Assembly (NCBI GenBank): GCA_014728875.1 | Contig: WJKV01000029.1 | Location: 1 to 24,783 of the forward strand | Direction: 5' to 3' | Length of the DNA: 24,783 nt | From: Candidatus Woesearchaeota archaeon | GTDB lineage: Archaea; Nanobdellota; Nanobdellia; Woesearchaeales; WJKV01 | The notes under the pieces: generated by a model | What the model was told of the DNA's origin: nothing | What the model saw: only the letters and a program-made list of their open reading frames with translations | The model's database searches: none | Translations under genes and position numbers: made by a program | In this document: positions 1-7,557 of the stretch, piece after piece | Layout: the number at the start of each line of letters is the position of its first letter | Position numbering within the stretch: position 1 is the stretch's first letter

Positions 1-1
1 C

Positions 2-40
2 AGCAAGGCAAGGCATAAAAGGCAAAAAAGCTACAGGTAA
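2..40 (+). CDS. rps9: Ribosomal protein uS9, C-terminal end only (partial)
   Basis: The first bases, read from position 2, encode a short basic peptide that ends in Q-K-S-Y-R and a TAA stop at 38-40. A basic Lys/Arg tail ending in S-Y-R is the usual C-terminus of archaeal uS9, whose tail reaches into the ribosomal P site. The identification is supported by the next gene being rpoN, because rpl13-rps9-rpoN is a conserved archaeal order. Only 12 residues are visible, so the call rests on this tail and the context. Confidence 0.75.
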   Translation, partial: SKARHKRQKSYR

Positions 41-45
41 GAGGT
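41..45 (+). promoter_or_regulatory. Shine-Dalgarno site for rpoN
   Basis: GAGGT lies directly after the uS9 stop codon and five bases before the rpoN ATG. It fits translation of rpoN from a shared ribosomal-protein operon transcript. Confidence 0.6.
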
Positions 46-50
46 CAAAA

Positions 51-248
51 ATGATAATACCAATCAGATGTTTCAGCTGCGGAAAACCCATCGGTCATTT
101 ATGGGAGAAATACAAGGAAAAAATAAAGAAGGGAGTCGACCCAAAGAAAGCGATGGACGAGCTCGGCCTTGAAAGATACTGTTGCAGAGCAATGTTCATG
201 GGCCAGAAAGACCTGATAGACATCGCAGCAAGATTCAAGAAATTCTAA
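51..248 (+). CDS. rpoN: DNA-directed RNA polymerase subunit Rpo10 (RpoN)
   Basis: This 65-residue protein is the archaeal RNA polymerase subunit N, homologous to eukaryotic Rpb10, a small zinc-bundle subunit that helps assemble the Rpo3/Rpo11 platform. The zinc site is complete: Cys7 and Cys10 in the pattern R-C-F-S-C-G, and the adjacent pair Cys44-Cys45 in R-Y-C-C-R. The length matches the family (about 60-75 residues). It lies ten bases after the uS9 stop, behind a GAGGT Shine-Dalgarno site, so it belongs to the ribosomal-protein operon. The following T-rich tract probably ends that transcript. Identification is secure. Confidence 0.97.
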   Translation: MIIPIRCFSCGKPIGHLWEKYKEKIKKGVDPKKAMDELGLERYCCRAMFMGQKDLIDIAARFKKF

Positions 249-263
249 TTTTTCTTTTATTTT
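248..263 (+). terminator. T-rich archaeal-type terminator after rpoN
   Basis: Immediately after the rpoN stop the + strand carries a T-rich tract (runs of five, four and four T). Archaeal RNA polymerase terminates at such oligo-T runs without needing a hairpin. The next gene has its own TATA box, which supports a transcript end here. Confidence 0.5.
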
Positions 264-286
264 CATCTTTGATTCTCAGCATAATG

Positions 287-294
287 TTTATAAA
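287..294 (+). promoter_or_regulatory. TATA box of leuS (leaderless promoter)
   Basis: TTTATAAA is centred about 27 nt before the ATG at 318. Archaeal transcription starts about 25-28 nt after the TATA centre, which puts the RNA start at or next to that ATG. It also argues against the in-frame ATG at 294, which overlaps the TATA box itself. Confidence 0.65.
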
Positions 295-317
295 TGGTGC
301 TGGTTTTCAGTCCCAAT

Positions 318-3263
318 ATGGCAGAGAAGCTTGACTTTGTGAAGATCCAGGACAAATGGAAGAAAAAATACAAAGAAAGCAGAGTAGGAGAAGCTGAAAT
401 TGACAAAAACAAAAAGAAATGGTTCATGATCTGGGCCTACACTACTGCTTCTGGTTTTATCCACATGGGGCACATGAGGGGCTATAGCTATACTGATGTC
501 ATCTGCAGATACAAAAGGATGAACGGACACAATGTACTATTGCCTGCAGGAGCGCACGCCACAGGCAACGGCGCAATAACAAAAGCCTACAGACTCAAAC
601 AGAAGGATCCAAAACTTATCGCAGAGTTCAAGGAAAACAGGGTGTCTGATGAAGATCTGAAACGCATAGAAGATCCAGAAGAGTTTGTCAATTTTTTCTG
701 CAAACAATACATTGACAATTTCAGGACTTTCGGCTTTATCGGGGACTGGGAAAGAAGGTTCATCAACACTATATCTCCGGACTATAATAAATTCATAACA
801 TGGCAGTTCCTGAAACTGAAAGAGCTTGAACTGCTGACGCAGAAACCGTATTTTGCAACTGCCTGTGTCAAATGCGGGCCTGTCGCAGTGGATCCGAGCG
901 AGATGGACCTGCAAAAAGGCGGAAATGCAGAACAGCAGGAATTCACATTGATCAAACTCAGATACAAAGAAGACGACCAATACATAATCTGCGCGACCTT
1001 GAGGCCTGAAACAATGTACGGCCAGACAAATATCTGGATCGATCCTGACACCGCTTATGCTAAAATAAGGGTTCCTGTACTAATCAAAGGCAAGAAGAAA
1101 AAAGAAATCTGGATAGTCAGCAGGGAATGCGCTGAAAAATTAAAATACCAGAAAGACGGTATAGAAGATGCAGGAGATATTCATTCAAAAGAGATGATGG
1201 GCAATTACTGTAGCGCGCCTGCTGTCAACAGAGAGGTCATTATTCTTCCTTCTGATTTCTGCGACCCTAATATAGGTACAGGAATCGTGACGAGCGTTCC
1301 GAGCGATGCTCCGCACGATTACATCGCTTTGGAGGATCTCAAGACAACAAAAAGCCTGTGGGAGAAATACGGTCTTCCTCATGAGGAACTGAAAAGGATT
1401 GAACTGATTCCTATAATAAAGACGCCGGGATACGGCGATTTTCCTGCAAAAGAGATCTGCGAGAGATTAGGCATAGAATCACAGCACGATCTCTCTAAAC
1501 TTGAGCAGGCAAAAAAAGAAATCTATAAGCTCGGCTTCCATACAGGAACAATGAACCGGAACTGCGGACCGTATGCAGGAATGAAGGTCACTGAAGCAAA
1601 AGACAAGATGAAACAGGACCTTATTGAAGAAGGAGATGCAGATATCATGTATGATCTTTCAGAAGAGGTTGTCTGCAGGTGCGGGAATCCTGTTGTGATA
1701 AAAAGATATGACGACCAGTGGTTCATAAGATACAGCGATGAAGAACTGACAGAAAAGTCGAAAGGGCATGCAAAAACAATGAACATCTATCCTGAAAGCT
1801 ACAGGGAGAACATGCGGGCCGCTCTTGAATGGTTCGAGGACAGGGCTTGCGCAAGACAGGGAAAATGGATGGGCACTGTGTTTCCATTCGACAAGAAATA
1901 CATAATCGAGGCAATAAGCGACAGCACACTATATCCTATTTACTATCTTGTTTCTTTGTATGTTAATGAAGGAAAAATAAAAGAAGAGAACCTTACAGAA
2001 GAATTTTTTGATTTTGTGTTTTTAGGAAAAGGAGATCCGGCTGATGTCAGCAAAGAATGCAAGGTTGATGCTGAACTATTGAAGAAGATACAGGAAGATG
2101 TCAAGTATTGGTATCCTTTGGATATAAATCTTGGAGGAAAAGAGCATCAAAGGGTTCATTTTCCGCCATTTGTTATGAACCATGTCGCCATATTGCCGAA
2201 AGAATACTGGCCAAAGGGAATATTTGTGAATTACTGGATCGTCGGCAAAGAAGGAGGAAAACTGAGCAAGTCAAAAGGCGGGACCCTGCCGATACCCGGA
2301 GTCGCGCAGGAGTTCGGCGTGGACAACATGAGGCTGTATTATACGAATGCAGGCAGCCCTTTCGCAGATGTCGAGTTTGAAGAGAGCACAGTCCGGAACT
2401 ACAATGCAAGACTGGAGAAGATCTGGGCCTTGTTCAACGACCTCCTTGAAACGATCGGTGAAAAGAAAGAGAACAGGGCTGGAAATAATAAAGACGAGAA
2501 AAAGCCTGCGGAAGAGAACAGCACAATGGACAGATGGATAGAAAGCAAGTTCAACAGCAGATTAAAGAACATAACAGAAAAGATGGAGCTGTTCGATTTC
2601 AAACTCAGCACTGACGAAGTCTATTTCAATATGTACAAAGATTTGATGATGTATAAGAATACCGGCGGATCAAACAGAAAGATAATCTCATCGATACTAA
2701 ACAAATGGACAAGGATGATGAGCATATTCACTCCATTTATCGCAGAAGAGATGTGGGAGAAATTAGGCAACAAGGAACTTGCGGCTGTGCAGGACTGGCC
2801 TGAAGTAGAAGATAAAAAAATAGACAAGGCAATAGAAGCTGCAGAAGAGATGTTCATGAAGACAAGAGAAGACATAGCGCATGTGCTGAAGCTTGCAAAG
2901 ATATCAGAACCTAAAGAAATAAGGCTGTATGTTGCGTCGGAATGGAAATACAGGCTTATTGAAGAGCTGGAATCTATACTTGAAAAGACCAAGAACCAAG
3001 GCCAAGTCATCAAGGAAGTGATGAGCAAGGAAGAATTCAAAAAGCACGGCAAAGATGTTGCAGCGATTGTACAAAGGATCATCAAGAACGGCAAGCTGCC
3101 TGCAAAAGCAGAACAAAAGACAGAACTAACTTTGCTAAAAGATGCAAAAGAGAATCTTGAAAAAGAATTCAAGAGCAGGATCAAAATCATCAAAGCAGAA
3201 GAGAGCAAAGAAGCGAAAGCCGGCCAGGCCATGCCTGGAAAACCTGCCATTCTAGTTGCTTGA
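318..3263 (+). CDS. leuS: Leucyl-tRNA synthetase, archaeal type
   Basis: This enzyme charges tRNA(Leu) with leucine in the cytoplasm. From Met318 it has 981 residues, normal for archaeal/eukaryotic-type LeuRS. The class I HIGH motif appears as H-M-G-H at residues 49-52. The KMSKS motif appears as K-L-S-K-S near residue 650. The CP1 editing domain is recognisable by T-L-R-P-E-T-M-Y-G near residue 226 and by G-T-G-I-V-T-S-V-P-S. Cys pairs near C-V-K-C-G and V-C-R-C-G suggest zinc knuckles. The C-terminal anticodon-binding and extension domains are present. An in-frame ATG exists at 294, but it overlaps the TATA box, and the family N-terminus aligns with M-A-E-K-L-D-F, so 318 is preferred. There is no Shine-Dalgarno site, as expected for a leaderless message. 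Confidence 0.96.
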   Translation: MAEKLDFVKIQDKWKKKYKESRVGEAEIDKNKKKWFMIWAYTTASGFIHMGHMRGYSYTDVICRYKRMNGHNVLLPAGAHATGNGAITKAYRLKQKDPKLIAEFKENRVSDEDLKRIEDPEEFVNFFCKQYIDNFRTFGFIGDWERRFINTISPDYNKFITWQFLKLKELELLTQKPYFATACVKCGPVAVDPSEMDLQKGGNAEQQEFTLIKLRYKEDDQYIICATLRPETMYGQTNIWIDPDTAYAKIRVPVLIKGKKKKEIWIVSRECAEKLKYQKDGIEDAGDIHSKEMMGNYCSAPAVNREVIILPSDFCDPNIGTGIVTSVPSDAPHDYIALEDLKTTKSLWEKYGLPHEELKRIELIPIIKTPGYGDFPAKEICERLGIESQHDLSKLEQAKKEIYKLGFHTGTMNRNCGPYAGMKVTEAKDKMKQDLIEEGDADIMYDLSEEVVCRCGNPVVIKRYDDQWFIRYSDEELTEKSKGHAKTMNIYPESYRENMRAALEWFEDRACARQGKWMGTVFPFDKKYIIEAISDSTLYPIYYLVSLYVNEGKIKEENLTEEFFDFVFLGKGDPADVSKECKVDAELLKKIQEDVKYWYPLDINLGGKEHQRVHFPPFVMNHVAILPKEYWPKGIFVNYWIVGKEGGKLSKSKGGTLPIPGVAQEFGVDNMRLYYTNAGSPFADVEFEESTVRNYNARLEKIWALFNDLLETIGEKKENRAGNNKDEKKPAEENSTMDRWIESKFNSRLKNITEKMELFDFKLSTDEVYFNMYKDLMMYKNTGGSNRKIISSILNKWTRMMSIFTPFIAEEMWEKLGNKELAAVQDWPEVEDKKIDKAIEAAEEMFMKTREDIAHVLKLAKISEPKEIRLYVASEWKYRLIEELESILEKTKNQGQVIKEVMSKEEFKKHGKDVAAIVQRIIKNGKLPAKAEQKTELTLLKDAKENLEKEFKSRIKIIKAEESKEAKAGQAMPGKPAILVA

Positions 3264-3273
3264 ATTGCGAAAT

Positions 3274-3282
3274 ACTTTTAAA
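3274..3282 (+). promoter_or_regulatory. Probable TATA box for the small membrane protein gene
   Basis: An A+T core of the form CTTTTAAAT lies just after the leuS stop. It predicts an RNA start near 3303 and a leader of about 35 nt, which would include the Shine-Dalgarno site at 3328-3335. Coordinates are approximate. Confidence 0.4.
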
Positions 3283-3327
3283 TGAATATTCCTTTTTATT
3301 GTGAATAACCAGACAATAATGTTAAAA

Positions 3328-3335
3328 GAGGTGAT
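3328..3335 (+). promoter_or_regulatory. Strong Shine-Dalgarno site (GAGGTGAT)
   Basis: GAGGTGAT is fully complementary to the expected 3' end of archaeal 16S rRNA and lies three bases before the ATG at 3339. This gene is therefore leadered, unlike most monocistronic genes in the window. Confidence 0.7.
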
Positions 3336-3338
3336 ATA

Positions 3339-3554
3339 ATGGCTAAGAAAAAAACAAGTAAAAGCGCATGCGAATGCTTTGTATGTTCTTTACCAAAATC
3401 CCATCTTGCATTATGGGGCATAATAATTTTGGTAATAGGTATTTTGTTCCTGCTTGTAGATCTCGGAAAATGGGATTTCTGGGGACTGCAATGGTGGACA
3501 CTGGCTTTCATAATATTAGGACTTTGTAAGCTGTGCTGGGCAATGAACAAATAA
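3339..3554 (+). CDS. Small two-helix membrane protein with Cys pairs, function unknown
   Basis: This 71-residue protein has two hydrophobic helices (about residues 24-42 and 50-67) joined by a short Trp-rich loop (K-W-D-F-W-G-L-Q-W-W). The pattern of a helix ending in I-L-F-L-L, a loop with Trp pairs, and a second I-I-L-G-L helix resembles the short LiaI/LiaF-like (DUF5668-type) membrane unit, though this is only resemblance. Five cysteines stand out: Cys11, Cys13 and Cys16 before helix 1, and Cys63 and Cys66 at the end of helix 2. They would lie on the same side of the membrane and could bind a metal or form disulfides. A strong Shine-Dalgarno site and a downstream T-tract support a real, separately transcribed gene. 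Its function is not known. Confidence 0.8.
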   Translation: MAKKKTSKSACECFVCSLPKSHLALWGIIILVIGILFLLVDLGKWDFWGLQWWTLAFIILGLCKLCWAMNK

Positions 3555-3563
3555 ATAATTAAT

Positions 3564-3583
3564 CTTTTTATTTTCTTTTTCTC
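3564..3583 (+). terminator. T-rich terminator after the small membrane protein gene
   Basis: Several T runs (five, four and five T) follow the stop at 3554 on the + strand, as expected of an archaeal oligo-T terminator. The rest of the convergent gap up to 3673 shows no gene or clear RNA structure by eye. Confidence 0.5.
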
Positions 3584-3673
3584 TAACTTTTAATAACATG
3601 CACATAGCACGCTTCCGGGTCATTATAGATAGTTATTTATATTAATGCTTCGCTTGATGCTGTGCTTTTAGAA

Positions 3674-5893
3674 TCAGCCTGCGATTCCTCTTTCTAGAAT
3701 GACTGCAGCAAGGATGCTGAACACTATCATTGTGAATGCTGCGATAAGGCAGTACATGACAGTTCCCTTGAGCATATTCCTTCCCAGCTGATACTGCTGG
3801 TTCAATTTATCGTCGCCGTTCTCTACTGTGTCGCTGAGTATCGTAAGGATGTAAATCAGCTGCACAACATATATGCCCACTATGATCTGGAAAAAGAATG
3901 TAGGTATGGTGTCGCCTGAGAAGATCTGTGCAAGGCCGCCAACATCGCCCAGCCCGCCTGTGGCCTGTGCAAGATTTAGCCTTCCAAGAATGAAGGTTAT
4001 CATGCTGGTGATGCCGACAACAACACCGCTGATCGCAGGAGCCAGGAAACGCACCTGGGATTTCATGTCGCTTATTATCTCTGCCATCAAGTCCTTCAGA
4101 CGCTCGTCAACCTTGTGTATTTCCTTTATGTATCTGCTGACATTCATCAGTGCCTGGGCTGCAATCCTGGGCCCTTTCTTGCTCGCCTCTACCAGAACTT
4201 TCATGCTGCTTTCGATTACTGCAGAAGGAAAGAACAATAATGCGCCGACTTTCTTGTTGAATATCGCATCGCTGACGCTCATCCCAAGCCTGGTTATGTT
4301 CTCAGTCACGATTGCAAAGAATTTTCCTGTCTCTGTGCCTTCAAGAGTCCGGGACACTTTGCTTAATGCTATCTCAGGAGGAAGGCCGTCCGCAAGCCTG
4401 TTGCCGAGCAGGAAAAGGCCGTTTGTAAACTCTGATTCCAATTTTTTTGTCCTGTTCCTCAGTTTTATGACCCCTTTGCTTCTGATCCTGAAATACAATC
4501 CTACTGCAAGGCCGAGACCAAGGACGACAAATATAGAGAATAAGCTCGCGCCCAGGCCAAAAGGTCCGATGAATACGTCTTTTCTTGTTGCTGACGGCCT
4601 GTAGTCGAGCATGCACGCAATCGGCTTCGCTTCCAGATTGACTGCTGGATTGAAAGTCTTGAAATTCTGGGTTATGCAGATATCAGACGGGATGTCAGAA
4701 CCAGGAATCTGAGGAAGCGTCCTGCCGAGATATACAGGCGCCAGACCTATAATCACAAAAAAAATCACAACGATGATGCAGAAATAAACAGGATTTATTC
4801 TTTTGTTGATCAAAGGAATCTTTATCTTTTTTAATTTTTTCAGTTCTGGATTTATTTCACTTATATCAGTATCTCCATATCCTGTAGGTCTCTGCGACAA
4901 TATGTTTCTTCCCATGAGGTATACTGCAATCGGAAGTATAATGTTGTATATTGTTGCGATATAATACCATCTGACCCCTTCCATAATGCTGACCATCAAC
5001 GGAAGAACTACAAGACCAAGGATGGGCATTATAATTCCCATCATGTGGAGCATTGTCAGCGGACTGTGCAGATCGTGGGCATAACGCAGCATCTTCTCGT
5101 ATGTTTCGCTCAATATCGCATCCAAAGATTTGTCCAGCAGTTCAAGACGCCTGGCCTCTTCCGGCTCCAAAAGACTGCTCTGGATTAGATTGAATGCCTC
5201 GACAAACTCGCTGTTCGTCTCCCTCCACTGGACGAGATATGCGTCAAGACTTTCCCTCACACTCTCGTGTCTTTCTGTCTCCACGTCCCACAGGATCTTT
5301 TTCATGTCAAGTGCAAGAGGCCCGACCAGATGTTCTGCTGCAAAATCTATTGCATTTTCAATGTTGCTCGTATGCCTCATATAAGTGACCACAAAGAAAA
5401 TGCACTGTATCATTTGGTTGCTCGCTGCGAGCCGCCAGCTTTTCGCCAGGAAGAACGGCAGTTTGTTTGCCAGATAGAAAAGGATAAGGCCAACAAGCAA
5501 AAAGAATACAACAAAAAAGATGGTGGGTTCTCCTCCGAAAAGAATAGGAAGAACATAACCCAACAATCCTCCAACCACCATCACCAACAACGGAAATAAG
5601 ATAGAAAATGCGAGCACCCCGTCAGGCGTTACATCAAGATGACAAGTCTGTATGGCATCAAGCACAAGGCCAGATTTCTTGGGGTCTGCTCTTATCTTTA
5701 AAATCTTCTCGGCCCACTGGCAGCCTTTCTCATAATAAGATAGTTTCTTTGGAAGAAGCTCTTCTTTGAATTCAGTGTACTGTCTGCTCTCTATTCTCTC
5801 ATAATCCTCCATGCGCGAATCTGCTTTCTCTGTCAATCCCTTTTTAATCTTTTCAAGGTACTTCCTTCTTAAATCTTCTTTATTTTCTGCCAT
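3674..5893 (-). CDS. Platform membrane protein of a type IV filament/secretion system (TadC/ArlJ-like, two T2SF halves)
   Basis: This 739-residue protein looks like the inner-membrane platform on which the ATPase acts to assemble pilus-like filaments or drive secretion. Hydrophobic segments lie at about residues 93-118, 123-142, 283-303, 308-328, 368-390, 442-468, 617-637, 666-688 and 711-733. Two large cytoplasmic blocks (about 150-280 and 475-615) fit a duplicated T2SF/GspF/TadC-type fold. The second includes N-R-L-A-D-G-L-P-P-E-I-A-L, typical of the family. An external loop at about 391-440 carries two cysteines (406 and 427). It is the last gene of the minus-strand operon, and its start overlaps the previous gene by 14 nt, implying translational coupling. 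The family assignment is from topology and motifs. Whether it serves pili, an archaellum-like filament or secretion cannot be told from the sequence. Confidence 0.85.
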   Translation of the reverse strand: MAENKEDLRRKYLEKIKKGLTEKADSRMEDYERIESRQYTEFKEELLPKKLSYYEKGCQWAEKILKIRADPKKSGLVLDAIQTCHLDVTPDGVLAFSILFPLLVMVVGGLLGYVLPILFGGEPTIFFVVFFLLVGLILFYLANKLPFFLAKSWRLAASNQMIQCIFFVVTYMRHTSNIENAIDFAAEHLVGPLALDMKKILWDVETERHESVRESLDAYLVQWRETNSEFVEAFNLIQSSLLEPEEARRLELLDKSLDAILSETYEKMLRYAHDLHSPLTMLHMMGIIMPILGLVVLPLMVSIMEGVRWYYIATIYNIILPIAVYLMGRNILSQRPTGYGDTDISEINPELKKLKKIKIPLINKRINPVYFCIIVVIFFVIIGLAPVYLGRTLPQIPGSDIPSDICITQNFKTFNPAVNLEAKPIACMLDYRPSATRKDVFIGPFGLGASLFSIFVVLGLGLAVGLYFRIRSKGVIKLRNRTKKLESEFTNGLFLLGNRLADGLPPEIALSKVSRTLEGTETGKFFAIVTENITRLGMSVSDAIFNKKVGALLFFPSAVIESSMKVLVEASKKGPRIAAQALMNVSRYIKEIHKVDERLKDLMAEIISDMKSQVRFLAPAISGVVVGITSMITFILGRLNLAQATGGLGDVGGLAQIFSGDTIPTFFFQIIVGIYVVQLIYILTILSDTVENGDDKLNQQYQLGRNMLKGTVMYCLIAAFTMIVFSILAAVILERGIAG

Positions 5894-6593
5894 GTTTCTT
5901 GTGTTTTATCCCTCTGTGCAGTATGAAATACAATGTTAAAAGCAGAACCATGCCTGTTATTGCAATGATTATGAAGAAGTTTTTTCTCTTGGTTTCTTCC
6001 TCTAGTTTTTCCAGCTCCAGCTTTACTAATTCCGCCCGTCTTTTCTGTTCTTTCTTTGCCTCTTCTATCCTGTCCTGCAATCTATCAAGATAGAATGAAT
6101 CGCAGTCATAAGGACAGTTTATCTTGTTCTCATAATCATTGCATTCACCGTCAAAGTCGCATAATTTCTGCAGATCAAAAGATAGCTTAAGTTCGCCGTT
6201 TTTGTAGATGTTCAATGTGCCCCTGTCGCCGAAATAAGGCGTCTTTTTTGTGACCAATTTCTGGTTGACTATAGTGGGCAGGTCAGTCAACCTGTAGAAA
6301 GATTCGTCGAACGGAAGATAGTATCTTGTCCTGTTATCCTCTACTATCTCGATATAATGCCCTGCAGAATGATTCGCGACCTCAAAGGTGCCCCTGCTGT
6401 TCTCTATATTGATCAGATTCACCTCTCCTTCGTCAGTCAGCATGAAGTCAAGCCTCATAATATTTGTTTCTGCAAGAACGCCTGCCGCAGCAGATATCAT
6501 TAATAGACCAACAAATAAGCAGAAGCATGCAAATTTTATCGGTTTTAATTTTTCTTTTTCCATTCTAGCAGATTTTGAAATTTTCGCAGACAT
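5880..6593 (-). CDS. Single-pass surface protein with Cys motif and juxtamembrane coiled coil, function unknown
   Basis: I do not recognise a named family. The protein has an N-terminal hydrophobic segment (about residues 22-41) ending in A-A-A-G-V-L-A-E, a likely signal peptide. An external domain of about 120 residues follows, then a short four-Cys motif (C-x5-C-x8-C-x3-C, with N-C-P-Y-D-C at its end) of a kind common in archaeal surface proteins. Next comes a highly charged Lys/Glu helix (about residues 160-200) predicted to be a coiled coil, one membrane helix (about 204-226) and a basic His/Lys tail inside. The first possible ATG (6593) overlaps the metallopeptidase gene by 29 nt. An in-frame ATG at 6563, just after that gene's TAG, would give a protein ten residues shorter and is equally plausible. 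Position between the protease and the platform gene suggests a structural or adaptor part of the system. Confidence 0.8.
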   Translation of the reverse strand: MSAKISKSARMEKEKLKPIKFACFCLFVGLLMISAAAGVLAETNIMRLDFMLTDEGEVNLINIENSRGTFEVANHSAGHYIEIVEDNRTRYYLPFDESFYRLTDLPTIVNQKLVTKKTPYFGDRGTLNIYKNGELKLSFDLQKLCDFDGECNDYENKINCPYDCDSFYLDRLQDRIEEAKKEQKRRAELVKLELEKLEEETKRKNFFIIIAITGMVLLLTLYFILHRGIKHKKHGRK

Positions 6594-7554
6594 ATGAGTT
6601 TATTACAGTCTTTGATTCAAAATTTATTTCTCTTTCCGGCGGCATGTTGGCGCTGCCCATCATGTTGAAGCCGTGTGCGCTGTATTTTCCGTAGCAGCAG
6701 GCAATATTCTCCTTGCAGCAGACATCGCCGCAGTCTGAATTGAACTTGTCAGGCTTTGTATTCCTGCATTCAATCTGCACGTCTGTTTCGTCCCAGATGC
6801 AGGTGTCATATTCGTCGCACAAACCAAATGTATGGCCGAATTCGTGGGCCACAATGTGGGGCAGTCTTCCACATTCATTGCCTCCAAGATAAACACTGTC
6901 CCCCATCAGATACGTGAAACCGCAGCCGCATTCTCTCACATCCTGCCCCATGCTGTTTATTCCTATAACCCTGTAATTGTAGACATATTGATTGCTTTCA
7001 TCAACAACAGGCGCAGGCAAGGATACTTTGAAATTTTCCTTGTACCAGTCGTCGGCAAAAATGGTCAATGCGCTGGCTTCAAAGGAACAGGTCTCATTAG
7101 TCCTAAGTTCTTTATCTATTATCAGAAAACTTTCGTCAGGGATGGCTGTCTGCTCCTGGATGAAATCAATCGCTTTGCCAGCCCTGTCCAGGAATTCAGG
7201 ATCTGCAGGCTTGTAGTTGACAGGCACAAAGAACACCATGAACGGCCTGGGCTGCGTATTGTTGACAAGCTCGCATTCTTTTCCATTGCACGTATAACCG
7301 TCCGGACAACCGCAGACAAAACAATCTGCAAAATCTTCAGAATCGCAGATGTCTCTTGTTTCCATTGCTTCAACAACAGGCGTTTCTTCAGTAAGAACAG
7401 GAGGCTTCTCAACATAAACTGGCTGTCTTGCCTGCAGTTCCTTATAGTGCATTTCATTGTAATAGAACAAGATTCCGATCATCACTACTATTATCATTCC
7501 GATGATTATGTACAGCGTCACTGCGCCTTTTCTTTGTCTTTTTAATCTGTTCAT
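6565..7554 (-). CDS. Membrane-anchored metzincin-like zinc metallopeptidase with prepilin-like N-terminus
   Basis: This 329-residue protein is a predicted external zinc protease. The motif H-E-F-G-H-T-F-G-L-C-D (residues 237-247) fits HExxHxxGxxD, giving zinc ligands His237, His241 and Asp247 with Glu238 as general base. D-E-Y follows, and a Met-turn candidate N-M-M-G lies at 297-300. This resembles metzincins with Asp as third ligand, M64-like by eye. Residues 70-95 form a Cys-rich module (C-x-C-P-D-G-Y-T-C-N-G) like small EGF/TIL-type domains, and further Cys pairs follow the active site. The N-terminus R-K-G-A-V-T-L-Y-I-I-I-G fits archaeal class III prepilin signals, with possible cleavage after Gly10. 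The gene starts three bases after the preceding stop (TGA-aac-ATG). The substrate is unknown; it could trim filament subunits or attack host or prey surfaces. Confidence 0.85.
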   Translation of the reverse strand: MNRLKRQRKGAVTLYIIIGMIIVVMIGILFYYNEMHYKELQARQPVYVEKPPVLTEETPVVEAMETRDICDSEDFADCFVCGCPDGYTCNGKECELVNNTQPRPFMVFFVPVNYKPADPEFLDRAGKAIDFIQEQTAIPDESFLIIDKELRTNETCSFEASALTIFADDWYKENFKVSLPAPVVDESNQYVYNYRVIGINSMGQDVRECGCGFTYLMGDSVYLGGNECGRLPHIVAHEFGHTFGLCDEYDTCIWDETDVQIECRNTKPDKFNSDCGDVCCKENIACCYGKYSAHGFNMMGSANMPPEREINFESKTVINSYVCENFKIC

Positions 7555-7557
7555 GTT

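Noticed and set aside
2621..3250. Long open frame (209 codons) on the minus strand opposite leuS
   Set aside because: It is antisense to the well-supported C-terminal part of LeuRS, and its Ser/Leu-rich translation is the usual mirror of Lys/Glu codons.
3584..3673. Possible small RNA or hairpin in the convergent gap after the terminator
   Set aside because: Only short, weak complementary stretches (about five bases) were found; no tRNA or stable stem is apparent by eye.
6832..7545. Open frame of 237 codons on the + strand opposite the metallopeptidase
   Set aside because: The minus-strand frame encodes an intact HExxHxxGxxD protease that is coupled to its neighbours; the + frame has no motif.
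6565..7554. Reading the protease as archaemetzincin (AmzA)
   Set aside because: Archaemetzincin has His as third ligand followed by a fixed Cys pattern and no membrane anchor; here the third position is Asp247.
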